Assembly: GCF_947496385.1 (NCBI RefSeq)
Contig: NZ_CANMCP010000012.1
Location: forward strand, 1-53,852
Source of the DNA: an uncultured Croceicoccus sp.
GTDB taxonomy: Bacteria; Pseudomonadota; Alphaproteobacteria; Sphingomonadales; Sphingomonadaceae
Direction of reading: 5' to 3'
DNA length: 53,852 nt
Below are positions 25,548-34,969 of the stretch, one piece after another (within the stretch, counting starts at the first letter, position 1; the number at the start of each line of letters is the position of its first letter). A program made the position numbers and the translations under genes. Under the pieces are notes generated by a model. The model ran no database searches, had not been told where the DNA came from, and saw nothing but the letters and a program-made list of their open reading frames with translations.

Positions 25548-26570
25548 CTAGGGCGCCGGCCAGTCGAGGCGAAGCAGATATTGATGCTGGATGATGCTGG
25601 CGAGATTATCGTCGGACACCAGCCATATGTGCACGCCCCCGTCGCGCGCCGGCTCTATGGCCAGACCTTCGTAATTATCCGCCAATGGCCCGCTGTCGAT
25701 GCGGGCCATTTCGCGTGCCTGCCATAACCCGCCCCAGCGAATCTTTGCCGGGTCGGCGATGGCGATGCTGGTCGAAAACCCGGTCAGCACGCTGAACTTC
25801 CGGCCGAGGATCAGCACGCGCCCATCGGGCAATTGCGCGCCATCGACCGGGCGGAACCCGTTCGGCATGGCGAGGTGAAAGATGCGCCCCTGTGCCCCGC
25901 TCGCCTGTTCGGCACGCGGCTGTTCCGCCGGGCGGCGAACGCCATCGCCGACCGGGTCTCCATCGAAAAGCACGCCGATATGGCTGCGTGAGCGACCGGG
26001 GCTGACGGCCTCGCCGATCACGATGAAGCGACCGTCGCGCAGGCGTATGATGGTTTCCGGCCCGGTGTTGCGCGGCCACGATGCCATCGCCGCGGGTTGC
26101 ACGGCCTTGCCCGTCTCCGCGCCCGCCGCGAATCGCGCGATCGCGTTGAGATGTTCGAAAGTGATCCAGAATGTGCCGGTATCCGGGTCGACCGCCACGC
26201 CTTCGAGATCGTTAAGGGCATGCGGCCCGAAAGAGGGAATGCGCGCCGAATCGATCGTGACGCCGCCCGCGTCGCCCGGCTTCGGAAAACTCACGCGCCA
26301 GCCACGATCGGACACCGCAAGAAAACGCCCGTCGGGCAGGATCGCGAGCCCCGAAAGCCCGTGAAAATCGGGGCGCGATCCGTCGAGCCGCCATGCCCCG
26401 CCGAGCGTGAAGGGGCCGATCTGCATGCCCGCGCCTGCAACCGGGACGGCGGTAATGGCAAGCGGCCCGGCATCGACCGGCCGCGTTTCATGCGCTCCAA
26501 GCGTTGCAAGAGCACACAGGGCCAGTACCGCCGCGCCGCCGATCCGGCCGAGCCGCGCGGCGGCGCTCAC
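25548..26570 (-). CDS. Exported phytase-like/esterase-like beta-propeller protein
   Basis: 340 residues. A hydrophobic signal (AAVLALCALATLGAHE) is followed by repeated motifs of the phytase-like (PF13449) domain: FHGLSGLAILPDGRFLAVSDRG, LNDLEGVAVDPDTGTFWITFE and DNYEGLAIEPA near the end. Members are annotated as esterase-like activity of phytase; true substrates are unproven. The start is GTG at 26570, which lies 4 bases after the stop of the M23 gene upstream, arguing for one operon. Stop at 25548 is convergent with rpmB. Confidence 0.78.
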   Translation of the reverse strand: MSAAARLGRIGGAAVLALCALATLGAHETRPVDAGPLAITAVPVAGAGMQIGPFTLGGAWRLDGSRPDFHGLSGLAILPDGRFLAVSDRGWRVSFPKPGDAGGVTIDSARIPSFGPHALNDLEGVAVDPDTGTFWITFEHLNAIARFAAGAETGKAVQPAAMASWPRNTGPETIIRLRDGRFIVIGEAVSPGRSRSHIGVLFDGDPVGDGVRRPAEQPRAEQASGAQGRIFHLAMPNGFRPVDGAQLPDGRVLILGRKFSVLTGFSTSIAIADPAKIRWGGLWQAREMARIDSGPLADNYEGLAIEPARDGGVHIWLVSDDNLASIIQHQYLLRLDWPAP

Positions 26571-26574
26571 CCCG

Positions 26575-27522
26575 TCAATTGCCCTTCATCGGCCCGGTGA
26601 AGAGGATCGGGTCGAGCCGCGCATCCTTCCATTTCATGCTCCAGTGCAGGTGCGGCCCGGTCGCGCGCCCGCTGGACCCGATGGTGCCGAGCTGCTGACC
26701 CTGGCGGACGATATCGCCTTCCTTCACGTCCAATCGCTGGGCATGGAGAAATGCGCTGTTGAGGCCGTGGCCGTGGTCGATGATGAGCAGCTGCCCTTCG
26801 AGGCTGAAGCCCTCCGGCGCGGCGAGAACCACCGTGCCGTCGGCCGGCGCCACGAAGGGCACGCCTGCGCCCGGCGCAATGTCGATACCGGAATGATAGC
26901 TGCCCGGTTCGCCGCGATAGATGCGCTGCGATCCGAAAACGCCTGAAATACGCCCCTTCGCCGGCCAGATGAAATCCTGTCGCCAGCCGGTGCTCCCGGT
27001 GTCGCGGGCGCGGGCGGTGCCGATGCGTTCGAGTTCCGGGCGGCGAATGCGCATGAACGCCTCGCTCGGTCCGCCGCTGCTGCGCGCGATATTGACCCGC
27101 TCGATCCGCCAGTCACGCGGCGAAATGGCGATCGCCTCGCTCGCACTCGACCCGTCGCTGCGCTTGGCGACGAGCGTGGCGACCGTCCCGGCATCGCGGT
27201 CGAACGCGGCGAGAAAGCTGCCGTCCTCGCCCATCGGGACACCGACGCCATTAAGCTCCAGCGTGTCGGTCCCCACCGGCGCGGTGCCGCGAATCCAGCC
27301 GCCCTGCGTCATTTCGCCATCATAGGCGAAGCGGGCGGGGGGCAGATCCTGCTGTTCAGGGAAGGTCACGTCGATGGGGCGCGGGAGCGGCACCGGGGTC
27401 CCGGACGCCTCGGGCACGCGGGCGGCGGCGTCGCCCGGTTCCGATTCGGGAACGACGGCGCATGCGGCAATCATGCCGGCCATCGCGGCGGCACCCGCGG
27501 CGCGCGAAAGGATACGCGCCAT
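26575..27522 (-). CDS. M23-family (LytM) peptidoglycan peptidase, lipoprotein
   Basis: 315 residues. The lipobox IAAC with Cys at residue 21 predicts a lipid-anchored periplasmic protein. The C-terminal LytM domain shows YHSGIDIAPGAGVPFVAPADG (His and Asp zinc ligands) and GPHLHWSM (HxH), so the catalytic residues are intact. It should cleave cross-linking peptides in the cell wall or activate amidases. The N-terminal 170 residues form a beta-rich region with no clear family. The ATG at 27522 overlaps the DUF2093 stop (TGATG); a GTG lies just before it. Confidence 0.88.
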   Translation of the reverse strand: MARILSRAAGAAAMAGMIAACAVVPESEPGDAAARVPEASGTPVPLPRPIDVTFPEQQDLPPARFAYDGEMTQGGWIRGTAPVGTDTLELNGVGVPMGEDGSFLAAFDRDAGTVATLVAKRSDGSSASEAIAISPRDWRIERVNIARSSGGPSEAFMRIRRPELERIGTARARDTGSTGWRQDFIWPAKGRISGVFGSQRIYRGEPGSYHSGIDIAPGAGVPFVAPADGTVVLAAPEGFSLEGQLLIIDHGHGLNSAFLHAQRLDVKEGDIVRQGQQLGTIGSSGRATGPHLHWSMKWKDARLDPILFTGPMKGN

Positions 27523-27722
27523 CACGACGGGTAGAGCGCTTCTGTCGCGATTTGCGCGCTGGCGTAGGGTTCCTGCTTCTCCACATCCCAGTAGCGCAGC
27601 ATGTCGAGCGGGATCGGCACCCCGCTCACCGCGCAGAGCACGTGATCCCCGGCGGTAAGCTGGCGAAAGGAATTGGGGCCGTATTCCAGGCGGGCGGGCT
27701 TTGCATCGGATCTTGAAAACAT
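27522..27722 (-). CDS. DUF2093 protein
   Basis: 66 residues that match DUF2093 along their whole length: ARLEYGPNSFRQLTAGDHVLCAVSGVPIPLDMLRYWDVEKQEPYAS. The family is small, conserved in alphaproteobacteria and of unknown function; the CAVSG and RYWDVEKQE motifs are its hallmark. It lies between xseA and the M23 gene, with a 1-base overlap with the latter and 27 bases after xseA. Confidence 0.85.
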   Translation of the reverse strand: MFSRSDAKPARLEYGPNSFRQLTAGDHVLCAVSGVPIPLDMLRYWDVEKQEPYASAQIATEALYPS

Positions 27723-27749
27723 GGTCGATGATCTAGCGGGCCGGACCTG

Positions 27750-29327
27750 TCAAAACAATGACTGCTGTTCCGGTTCGTCCCGCTTTTCCGGCGTCTTGCG
27801 GGGTGGGCGGCGGCGCGGCGCGGGTGTTTCGCGCTTCGGCGGCGCCTCGGTCAGTGGCGCCACGTCGAGCGTTCCGTCCCCGAACCGCAGGGTCAGCGCA
27901 GGCTTGCCCGCCGCGTCGTCACGGCGGCTGATGGCCTGCCCGTCGACGAGCACCATGGCATAGCCGCGCGACAATGGGGCGAGCGGGTCGAGCTGCGCCA
28001 GCACGCTGCGCAGCGCGGCCATCCGTTCGCGTTCCTGTGTCAGGCCGCGCGTGACGATCCGGTGGATGGCGGGCACCCGGTCCAGGGCGCGCCGTTCGTG
28101 ACGTACCGTGGCGGACAGGGCGCGCGTCATCTGCCCGCGAAGGTCGGACAGCACCGCCCCCTGCCGCGCGATCCTTTCGTTCAGCATCGTCGGGCGCAAC
28201 CGCCCGCGCAATTCGGCCAGCGTGCTGCCCGCCCGGTCGGCCCGCATGGCAAGCCCGCGCCGCAGCCTCTCGCCCAGATCGTCGAGCTTTTGCCCGCGTT
28301 CGGCCATCATCGCTGCGGGATCGGGCAGGCGCTCGCCCCACGCCGCCAGCCTTTCGCGGGCGAGCGCGACGGGCCGGGCCACGCCGCGCCGCTTGCGCAA
28401 GCCATATTCGTCGAGTGCCATGCGCAATTCGCTGCGCACGGGTACGGCGAGTTCGGCCGCGGCGGTCGGGGTCGGCGCGCGCAGATCGGCGGCGAAATCG
28501 GCGAGCGTCGTATCGGTTTCGTGGCCCACTGCGCTGATCACCGGGATCGAGCATTCCGCGATGGCGCGCACGACGATTTCTTCGTTGAAGCCCCACAGAT
28601 CCTCGATCGAACCGCCCCCGCGCGCGACGATGACCACGTCGGGGCGCGGCACCGGTCCGCCCTGCGGGAGCGCGGAAAACCCGCGCACGGCGGCGGCGAC
28701 CTGTTCGGCGCTTCCTTTGCCCTGCACGATGACGGGCCACACGACGACGCGGCTTGGAAACCGGTCGGACAGGCGGTGCAATATGTCGCGGATGACCGCC
28801 CCGGTCGGCGAGGTCACGACCCCGATCACATCGGGCAGGAACGGCAGCGCCCGTTTGCGCGACGCGGCGAAAAGCCCCTCCGCCTCCAGCTTCGCCTTCA
28901 CCCGTTCGAGCAGGGCGAGCAGCGCCCCTTCGCCCGCGATCTCCATCGAATCGACGACGATCTGATATTTGGAGCGGCCGGGATAGGTCGTCAGCCTGCC
29001 GGTGGCGACGACCTCGATGCCGTCTTCGGGCATAAAGCCGAGCCGCCCGGTATTGCCGCGCCACATCACCGCGTCGATGACCGCCTTGTCATCCTTCAAC
29101 GCGCAGTAAAGATGCCCCGATGCCGCGCGTTTCACCCCCGACAATTCCCCGCGCAGCCGCACATGGCCAAAGCGATCCTCCACCGTGCGTTTCAACAGGC
29201 TGGATATTTCGCTCACCGTGACCGGCGCATCATTGTCGCCGGGGGAAACGCGCGCTAACAGCGCGTCACTTTCATCGCCCCCGGACAGGCTGGGCGTTTC
29301 ACGCGAATTGACAGGGCGACGGGCCAA
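27750..29327 (-). CDS. xseA: Exodeoxyribonuclease VII large subunit
   Basis: 525 residues: an OB-fold N-terminus ([29 protein letters not shown]), then the catalytic domain with [33 protein letters not shown] and [29 protein letters not shown], followed by the long coiled-coil region and a basic tail. It degrades single-stranded DNA with XseB (not in this window). The start is TTG at 29327, with AGAAGGA 6-7 bases upstream; no in-frame ATG lies before the OB-fold. This TTG overlaps the divergent purD start codon by one base. Confidence 0.93.
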   Translation of the reverse strand: MARRPVNSRETPSLSGGDESDALLARVSPGDNDAPVTVSEISSLLKRTVEDRFGHVRLRGELSGVKRAASGHLYCALKDDKAVIDAVMWRGNTGRLGFMPEDGIEVVATGRLTTYPGRSKYQIVVDSMEIAGEGALLALLERVKAKLEAEGLFAASRKRALPFLPDVIGVVTSPTGAVIRDILHRLSDRFPSRVVVWPVIVQGKGSAEQVAAAVRGFSALPQGGPVPRPDVVIVARGGGSIEDLWGFNEEIVVRAIAECSIPVISAVGHETDTTLADFAADLRAPTPTAAAELAVPVRSELRMALDEYGLRKRRGVARPVALARERLAAWGERLPDPAAMMAERGQKLDDLGERLRRGLAMRADRAGSTLAELRGRLRPTMLNERIARQGAVLSDLRGQMTRALSATVRHERRALDRVPAIHRIVTRGLTQERERMAALRSVLAQLDPLAPLSRGYAMVLVDGQAISRRDDAAGKPALTLRFGDGTLDVAPLTEAPPKRETPAPRRRPPRKTPEKRDEPEQQSLF

Positions 29328-30616
29328 TGAACATCCTTCTGATCGGTGCGGGCGGGCGCGAACATGCGCTGGCGTGGCGGCTTTCGCAATCCCGGCTGCT
29401 GACCGGCGGCGGCGTGCTGTATGCCGCGCCGGGCAATCCGGGCATTGCGGATCATGCGCGCTGTATCACGCTCGACGTGGGCAATCACGATGCGGTTGCG
29501 GCTTTTTGCGAGGATAACCGCATCGGTCTGGTCGTCGTCGGGCCGGAGGCGCCGCTTGTCGACGGGTTGGGCGACAGCCTGCGCGCGCGCGGGACGGCGG
29601 TGTTCGGCCCCAACGCGGCGGCGGCACAGCTCGAAGGGTCGAAGGGCTTTACCAAGGATCTGTGCGCGCGCGCCGGCATCCCGACCGCCGATTATGCGCG
29701 CTGTGACGACAGGGATGCGGCCCATGCGGCACTGTCGCGCTTTGCCATTCCGGTGGTGATCAAGGCGGATGGGCTGGCGGCGGGCAAGGGCGTCATCATC
29801 GCCGAAACGAGCGACGACGCAAAGGCCGCCATCGACGACATATTCGGCGGCCGGTTCGGCGCGGCGGGTGCCTCGGTCGTGATCGAGGAATTCATGACCG
29901 GCGAAGAGGCGAGCTTTTTCGCGCTGACCGACGGGAGCACCATCGTGCCGTTCGGCTCGGCGCAGGACCACAAGCGCGTGGGCGAGGGCGACACCGGCCC
30001 CAACACCGGCGGCATGGGCGCATACAGCCCCGCGCCCGTCCTTTCCGCCATGATGGAGGGCGAGGTGCTGGAACGCATCATCGCGCCGACCGTGCGCACC
30101 ATGGCGGAGGAGGGGACCCCCTATTGCGGCGTGCTCTATGCCGGGCTGATGCTGACCAGCGAGGGGCCGAAGCTGATCGAATATAATTGCCGGTTCGGCG
30201 ATCCCGAATGCCAGGTGCTGATGATGCGGCTGGAGGACGACCTGGGCGAGGTGTTGCTGGCCGCCGCGGAATACCGGCTGGGGAGCATTGCGCCGCCGCG
30301 CTTCTCGCCGCAGACCGCGCTGACCGTGGTGATGGCGGCCAATGGCTATCCCGGCACGCCCGAAAAAGGCGGGGCGATTACCGGGCTGGACGCGGCGGAG
30401 GCCGATGGTGCGCGCGTGTTCCATGCCGGCACCGCGATGCAGGATGGCGCGCTCGTCGCCCATGGCGGGCGCGTGCTGAACGTGACGGCGAGCGGCGGCA
30501 GCGTCGGTGAGGCGCAGGACCGCGCCTATCGCGCCGTCGATGCGATCGGCTTCGATACCGGGTTCTGCCGCCGCGACATCGGATGGCGCGAGGTCGCGCG
30601 CGAGCGAGACGCATGA
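29327..30616 (+). CDS. purD: Phosphoribosylamine-glycine ligase
   Basis: 429 residues. Motifs: [34 protein letters not shown]-grasp [43 protein letters not shown] and [11 protein letters not shown], which together define GAR synthetase. It catalyses the second step of purine synthesis. The ATG at 29327 overlaps the divergent xseA start, leaving no intergenic space for promoters between them. Convergent with the PfkB kinase gene, 22 bases apart. Confidence 0.96.
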   Translation: MNILLIGAGGREHALAWRLSQSRLLTGGGVLYAAPGNPGIADHARCITLDVGNHDAVAAFCEDNRIGLVVVGPEAPLVDGLGDSLRARGTAVFGPNAAAAQLEGSKGFTKDLCARAGIPTADYARCDDRDAAHAALSRFAIPVVIKADGLAAGKGVIIAETSDDAKAAIDDIFGGRFGAAGASVVIEEFMTGEEASFFALTDGSTIVPFGSAQDHKRVGEGDTGPNTGGMGAYSPAPVLSAMMEGEVLERIIAPTVRTMAEEGTPYCGVLYAGLMLTSEGPKLIEYNCRFGDPECQVLMMRLEDDLGEVLLAAAEYRLGSIAPPRFSPQTALTVVMAANGYPGTPEKGGAITGLDAAEADGARVFHAGTAMQDGALVAHGGRVLNVTASGGSVGEAQDRAYRAVDAIGFDTGFCRRDIGWREVARERDA

Positions 30617-30638
30617 CGCCCCGCCCGCGCCGCACCGC

Positions 30639-31634
30639 CTAGCCCAGACGCTGCGCCACCAGCGATTTCAGGTCCGCTTCTGGCCGCGCGCCATAGTGGG
30701 AGATAATCTCCGCCGCGGCGACGGCCCCCATGGTGAGGCACTCGGCAAGCGGGCGCCCCTTCACATGGCCGGCGAGGAAACCGGCGGCGAAGCTGTCGCC
30801 GGCGCCCGTGGTATCGACGATCTTCTGCACCGGCTCGGCCTCGACCTCGGCGCGCTCGTCCCCTGTGACCGCGACGGCGCCGTTCTCGCCGCGGGTCACG
30901 ACCAGCACCGGCAATTTCGGCGCGAGCGCCGCGATGGCCGCCTCGCAGCTTTCGGTCCCGGTGAGCGCCATTGCCTCGCCTTCGTTCGCGAACAGGATGT
31001 CGATCTCGCCGCCGTCGATCAGCGCGCGAAAATCATCGCCATGCCGGTCGAGGAGAAACGCATCGGACAGGGTAAAGGCGATCTTGCGACCCGCATCGCG
31101 TGCCGCCTGCATCGCATCGCGCATGGCGGCGCGCGGCGTGTCCGGATCCCATAGATACCCTTCGAGATAAAGCACCGCCGCATCGGCGATGCGCGCGCCA
31201 TCGACGACCCTGGCGGTCAGCTCCTGCGACGCGCCGAGGAAGGTGTTCATCGTGCGCTGCCCATCGGGGGTGACATGGACGAGGCAGCGCGCGGTCGGCA
31301 CATCGCCTGTATGCGGGGCGGTGTCGAAATGGATGCCGGCGGCGCGGATGTCATGCGCGAACACCTGGCCGAGCTGATCGTCCGCGACCTGCCCGATGAA
31401 CGCGCATTTCGCGCCCAGCGCCGCGAGCCCGGCGCAGGTGTTGGCCGCCGAACCGCCGGATACTTCGCGCCCTGGGCCCATCGCGCCGTAGAGCGTTTCG
31501 GCCCGTGCCGTATCGACGAGCGCCATCGCGCCCTTGTCGAGGCCGTGTTCGGCGAGGAAGCCGTCCTCACACGGGGCGATCACGTCGACGATGGCATTGC
31601 CGATGGCGAGAACGTCGAATTGGGGTGCGGTCAT
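30639..31634 (-). CDS. PfkB-family kinase, adenosine kinase-like
   Basis: 331 residues. The N-terminal signature is VSGGSAANTCAGLAALGAKCAFIGQV, and the C-terminal signature DTTGAGDSFAAGFLAG has the catalytic Asp. Length and the opening FDVLAIGNAIVDVIA are typical of the alphaproteobacterial adenosine kinase group of the ribokinase superfamily, which phosphorylates adenosine to AMP; a sugar kinase cannot be excluded. It sits next to purD but on the opposite strand. Confidence 0.85.
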   Translation of the reverse strand: MTAPQFDVLAIGNAIVDVIAPCEDGFLAEHGLDKGAMALVDTARAETLYGAMGPGREVSGGSAANTCAGLAALGAKCAFIGQVADDQLGQVFAHDIRAAGIHFDTAPHTGDVPTARCLVHVTPDGQRTMNTFLGASQELTARVVDGARIADAAVLYLEGYLWDPDTPRAAMRDAMQAARDAGRKIAFTLSDAFLLDRHGDDFRALIDGGEIDILFANEGEAMALTGTESCEAAIAALAPKLPVLVVTRGENGAVAVTGDERAEVEAEPVQKIVDTTGAGDSFAAGFLAGHVKGRPLAECLTMGAVAAAEIISHYGARPEADLKSLVAQRLG

Positions 31635-31692
31635 CAGGTCACTCGTCTTGCTGCATATTGCGGATGATCTTGCCGGTTAGGGAAGCGCGGCG

Positions 31693-31723
31693 TTGACAGC
31701 AAGCGTGTCGCGCCCCCTATCGT
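31693..31723 (+). promoter_or_regulatory. Possible promoter for the EI24/CysZ-like gene
   Basis: A perfect TTGACA (31693-31698) is followed after 19 bases by TATCGT (31718-31723), a long spacer. Transcription would begin at or next to the start codon at 31729, implying a leaderless or nearly leaderless message. Confidence 0.4.
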
Positions 31724-31728
31724 GCACC

Positions 31729-32430
31729 ATGTCCATCGCCCGATCCGCGCCCGTGTCGATTCCCACCGCCTTCGCGCTGGCCTTTGCGCAGATCGCGCAG
31801 CGACGCGTGCTGGGTCTGCTGCTCAAAAGCATCGCGCTCGCGCTGGTGTTGAGCGTGGCGGTGGCGGCGGGATTTTCGGCGGCGCTGCTGTGGGGCGTCT
31901 CGGCGATCTTCGGCGCGGAATGGGCGACGGGCGGTGCGGGCACGGCGCTGGGCGTGGTGGCGAGTGTGCTCGGCGTGTGGCTTGCATGGCGGATCGTGGC
32001 GATGGCGGTGCTGCAATTCTATGCCGACGACGTGGTCGCCGCGGTGGAGGCGCGCCATTATCCCGCGCTCCGTCCGCGCGATGTGCCCTTGCGCGAACAG
32101 GCGCGGCAGGCCGCGCGCGGGGCGATGCGTGCGCTGATCGCCAATCTGATCGCGCTGCCCATTGCGCTGGCCCTGCTGTTCACAGGGGTGGGGACGGCGA
32201 TCGTGTTCGCGGTGGTCAATGCATGGCTGCTGGGGCGGGAACTGCGCGACATGGTCTGGCTGCGCCATGCAACCGACCTGCGCGATGCCCCGCTTGGGCC
32301 GCTTAGCCGTTTCCTGCTCGGGCTTGCGGTGGTAGGGCTGCTGGCCGTGCCATTGCTGAACTTGCTGGCGCCATTTCTGGGCGCGGCGGCGGCCACGCAT
32401 ATGGTGCACCGTGCCGCCGCGCGACCTTGA
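31729..32430 (+). CDS. EI24/CysZ-like membrane protein
   Basis: 233 residues with about five transmembrane segments. The pattern AFALAFAQIAQRRVLGLLLKSIALALVLS near the N-terminus, LIANLIALPIALALLFTGVGTAIVFAVVNAWLLGRELRDMVWLRH and the terminal hydrophobic pair fit the EI24 (PF07264) family, whose best-known bacterial member CysZ transports sulfate. Without other sulfur genes nearby, the substrate is open. The ATG at 31729 was preferred over an upstream TTG because it precedes the first conserved residues. Confidence 0.75.
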   Translation: MSIARSAPVSIPTAFALAFAQIAQRRVLGLLLKSIALALVLSVAVAAGFSAALLWGVSAIFGAEWATGGAGTALGVVASVLGVWLAWRIVAMAVLQFYADDVVAAVEARHYPALRPRDVPLREQARQAARGAMRALIANLIALPIALALLFTGVGTAIVFAVVNAWLLGRELRDMVWLRHATDLRDAPLGPLSRFLLGLAVVGLLAVPLLNLLAPFLGAAAATHMVHRAAARP

Positions 32431-32447
32431 TTCTGGATGACATTTGA

Positions 32448-32870
32448 ATGCTGAAACAATCCGTTGCCGCTGCCGTGCTCGCGTCCCTGCTGGCCGGGTG
32501 CGCCGTGCCCGCGTCGCAGGCACCCGTCGGGCGCCGCGATGGCGTGCCGTCATCGACACCCCTGCCGCAACGTCCCGATGTGCCGACATCGACCGCATTT
32601 CGCGCGCCGCGGGTGATGAACCTGCCGGGGCTCGAAGGGGTGATCGGCGCCGATGCCGGGCGGCTGGTGCAGCAATTCGGCACGCCGCGGCTCGACGTGT
32701 GGGAAGACGACGCGCGCAAGCTGCAATTCACGGGCAGCGCCTGCACGCTCGACATCTATCTCTATCCCGCGACCCCGCGGGCGCAGGAACGCGCGACCTA
32801 TGTCGATGCCCGGCGCAGCGACGGGCGCGAGGTGGACCGGGCCGCCTGCGTGCGCGCACTGCGCCGGTAA
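32448..32870 (+). CDS. Small predicted lipoprotein, unknown function
   Basis: 140 residues. The signal peptide carries lipobox LAGC with Cys at residue 18. A Pro/Ser-rich linker follows, then a compact domain LEGVIGADAGRLVQQFGTPRLDVWEDDARKLQFTGSACTLDIYLYP with two Cys (in SACTLD and RAACVRA) likely to form a disulfide. The GRLVQQFGTP...W...LQF segment is reminiscent of SmpA/BamE-like small domains, but I cannot assign it. It lies 17 bases after the EI24-like gene and converges on the suf operon end. Confidence 0.65.
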   Translation: MLKQSVAAAVLASLLAGCAVPASQAPVGRRDGVPSSTPLPQRPDVPTSTAFRAPRVMNLPGLEGVIGADAGRLVQQFGTPRLDVWEDDARKLQFTGSACTLDIYLYPATPRAQERATYVDARRSDGREVDRAACVRALRR

Positions 32871-32877
32871 TTCCGGC

Positions 32878-33246
32878 TCAGACGGTAAAGCTTTCCCCGC
32901 ACCCGCACGCGCCGGTGGCATTCGGATTGTCGAAGGTGAAGCCCGCCTGGAAATCGTCTTCCTTCCAGTCCATCACGCTCCCCACGAGATAGAGCACGCT
33001 CGCCCCGTCGATCCAGAACGTCCCGCCCGGCGTTTCGATGCGTTCGTCCATCGCGGCTTCCTCGGTCACGTAATCGACCGAGTAGGCCAGCCCCGAACAC
33101 CCGCGCCGCGGCGTCGACAGCTTCACCCCGATGGCATCGTCGGGTGCGCGCGCCATGAGGTCGGCAATGCGCTGCTCCGCCGCCGGGGTGAGGGTGACGG
33201 CCGCGGGGCGTTCGCGCGCCGGGGCGCGTGTCTTGGTCTCGGTCAT
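32878..33246 (-). CDS. sufA: Iron-sulfur cluster assembly accessory protein, SufA/IscA type
   Basis: 122 residues. A-type carrier motifs: LTPAAEQRIADLM, a first cysteine in RRGCSGLAYS, and the C-terminal CGCGESF pair. The three cysteines are those that ligate iron or a [2Fe-2S]/[4Fe-4S] cluster. It carries clusters from the SUF scaffold to apo-enzymes. Last gene of the suf operon; the ATG at 33246 overlaps the stop of the MIP18 gene (TGATG). Confidence 0.9.
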   Translation of the reverse strand: MTETKTRAPARERPAAVTLTPAAEQRIADLMARAPDDAIGVKLSTPRRGCSGLAYSVDYVTEEAAMDERIETPGGTFWIDGASVLYLVGSVMDWKEDDFQAGFTFDNPNATGACGCGESFTV

Positions 33247-33755
33247 CACAGCATCCCCAGTTCGAGTTTGGCTTCATCGCTCATCTTGCCCGGATCCCAT
33301 GGCGGATCCCAGACGAGGTTCACCTCCGCATCGCCGACACCGGGCACGGCGCCGACGCGTAACTCAACCTCGCCCGGCATCGATTCGGCGACCGGGCAAT
33401 GCGGCGTCGTCAATGTCATCTGCACCGTGGCATGGCCGCCCTGTGTGACCTCAACGCCGTAGATCAGGCCGAGATCGTAGATATTCACCGGGATTTCCGG
33501 ATCGTAGATTTCCTTGAGCGCGGCGATGATCGCCTCGTACAATTCGCCGCCGGGTTCGCCGTCGCCCTGCGCCTGCGGCTTTTCCTTCAGGAAACCTTCG
33601 AGATAATCCTTTTTGCGGCCCAGCTTCTGCGCATCGGTTTCGGGCGCGTCATCGGCCACGTCCTGCACCCGGGCGCGGGGCGGGGGGGCGACATCGCCCA
33701 CGGTTTCGTTGGGCGGGGGCGCGATGATGCGGTCGTTGTTGTCGGTGTCGTTCAT
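33246..33755 (-). CDS. SUF-associated MIP18/DUF59 iron-sulfur assembly protein
   Basis: 169 residues. The C-terminal 100 residues are the MIP18 domain: AALKEIYDPEIPVNIYDLGLIYGVEV and LTTPHCPVAESMPGEVE (conserved Cys), ending NLVWDPPWDPGKMSDEAKLELGM. A Pro/Asp-rich, probably disordered N-terminal extension of about 65 residues precedes it. In many SUF operons this family (SufT-like) helps mature iron-sulfur proteins. Start and stop overlap sufS and sufA by one base each, so translation is coupled. Confidence 0.88.
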   Translation of the reverse strand: MNDTDNNDRIIAPPPNETVGDVAPPPRARVQDVADDAPETDAQKLGRKKDYLEGFLKEKPQAQGDGEPGGELYEAIIAALKEIYDPEIPVNIYDLGLIYGVEVTQGGHATVQMTLTTPHCPVAESMPGEVELRVGAVPGVGDAEVNLVWDPPWDPGKMSDEAKLELGML

Positions 33756-34969
33756 CAGCCGAAAATCCTCTGCGTACGTTCGATGCCGCGGATCAGCGCG
33801 GCGATGTCGGCCTCGTCGCTATACAGGCCGAAACTGGCGCGGGCCGTCGCGGCCACGCCCAGATGATCCATCAAGGGCTGTGCACAATGGTGCCCGGCCC
33901 GGATCGCGACATTCTCTTCGTCCAATATGGTGCCCAGATCGTGCGGGTGAATACCCTCGATCTCGAAACTGACGATGCCGGCGCTGTCCTCCGGCCCGAA
34001 CAGGCGGACCGAATTGATGCGGCTCAGCTCGGCGCGGGCCTTCGCCACCATCATGTCCTCGTGCCGCGCGATCACGTCGCGGCCAATACCCTCGACATAA
34101 TCGATCGCGGCGGTCAGGGCGATGGCCTCGGTAATGGCGGGCGTGCCAGCCTCGAAGCGCTGCGGCGCGTCGGCCCAGGTGGTTTTTGCAAAGCTCACCC
34201 GGTCGATCATCGCGCCGCCGCCCTGCCACGGCGGCATGGCGGCGAGGATGTCGCCCCGCGCCCACAACGCGCCGATCCCGGTCGGCCCGTAGAGCTTGTG
34301 CCCCGAAAACACGTAAAAATCGCAATCCAGTGCGGCGACATCCACCGCCATGCGCGGCGCCGACTGACACCCGTCGAGCAGCAGTTTTGCCCCGACGCCA
34401 TGCGCCAGATCGGCGGCGCGACCTGCGTCCAGCTTCGAGCCAAGCACGTTCGACACATGAGCAAACGCGACAAGCTTGTGCCGTTCGCTCAACATCTCCG
34501 CCGCGGCGTCGAGGTCGATGGCGCCATCCGCGGTCAACGGACACACGTCGATTTCCACGCCCACCCGTTCGCGCAACATCTGCCACGGCACGATATTCGA
34601 ATGATGTTCGAGCGTGGAGAGCAGGATGCGGTCCCCCGCCTTCAGATTGGCGAGGCCCCATGTCTGCGCCACGAGATTGATCGCCTCGGTCGCGCCGCGG
34701 GTAAAGACGATCTCGTCCTCGTGCCCGCCGATGAATTCGGCGACCCGCCGCCGCGCCGTTTCATAGCCCAGCGTCATGTTCGCGCTGCGCCCGTATACGC
34801 CGCGATGGACGGTGGCGTAATCGCGGCCCAGCGCATTCGCCATCGCGTCGATCACCACCTGCGGCTTCTGCGACGTGGCGGCGGTGTCGAGATAATGCCA
34901 AGCATCGCCCGTTTCGGTGACGAGGCCGGGAAAATCACCCTTGCGGCTCATGGTCGCGGTATCGGTCAT
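33755..34969 (-). CDS. sufS: SUF cysteine desulfurase
   Basis: 404 residues, group II desulfurase. Features: YLDTAATSQKPQ start, FTRGATEAINLVAQTWG, PLP Lys in SGHKLYGPTGIG, and the catalytic Cys in IRAGHHCAQPLMDHLG. It removes sulfur from cysteine as a persulfide for SufBCD. Such enzymes normally need SufE or SufU as acceptor; neither is in this window. ATG 34969 lies in an ATGA overlap with sufD. Confidence 0.94.
   Translation of the reverse strand: MTDTATMSRKGDFPGLVTETGDAWHYLDTAATSQKPQVVIDAMANALGRDYATVHRGVYGRSANMTLGYETARRRVAEFIGGHEDEIVFTRGATEAINLVAQTWGLANLKAGDRILLSTLEHHSNIVPWQMLRERVGVEIDVCPLTADGAIDLDAAAEMLSERHKLVAFAHVSNVLGSKLDAGRAADLAHGVGAKLLLDGCQSAPRMAVDVAALDCDFYVFSGHKLYGPTGIGALWARGDILAAMPPWQGGGAMIDRVSFAKTTWADAPQRFEAGTPAITEAIALTAAIDYVEGIGRDVIARHEDMMVAKARAELSRINSVRLFGPEDSAGIVSFEIEGIHPHDLGTILDEENVAIRAGHHCAQPLMDHLGVAATARASFGLYSDEADIAALIRGIERTQRIFG

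Noticed and set aside
29308-29336. TTGACA as a purD promoter
   Set aside because: The matching -10 would fall inside the purD coding start with a poor sequence (CATCCT), and the transcript would begin after the ATG.
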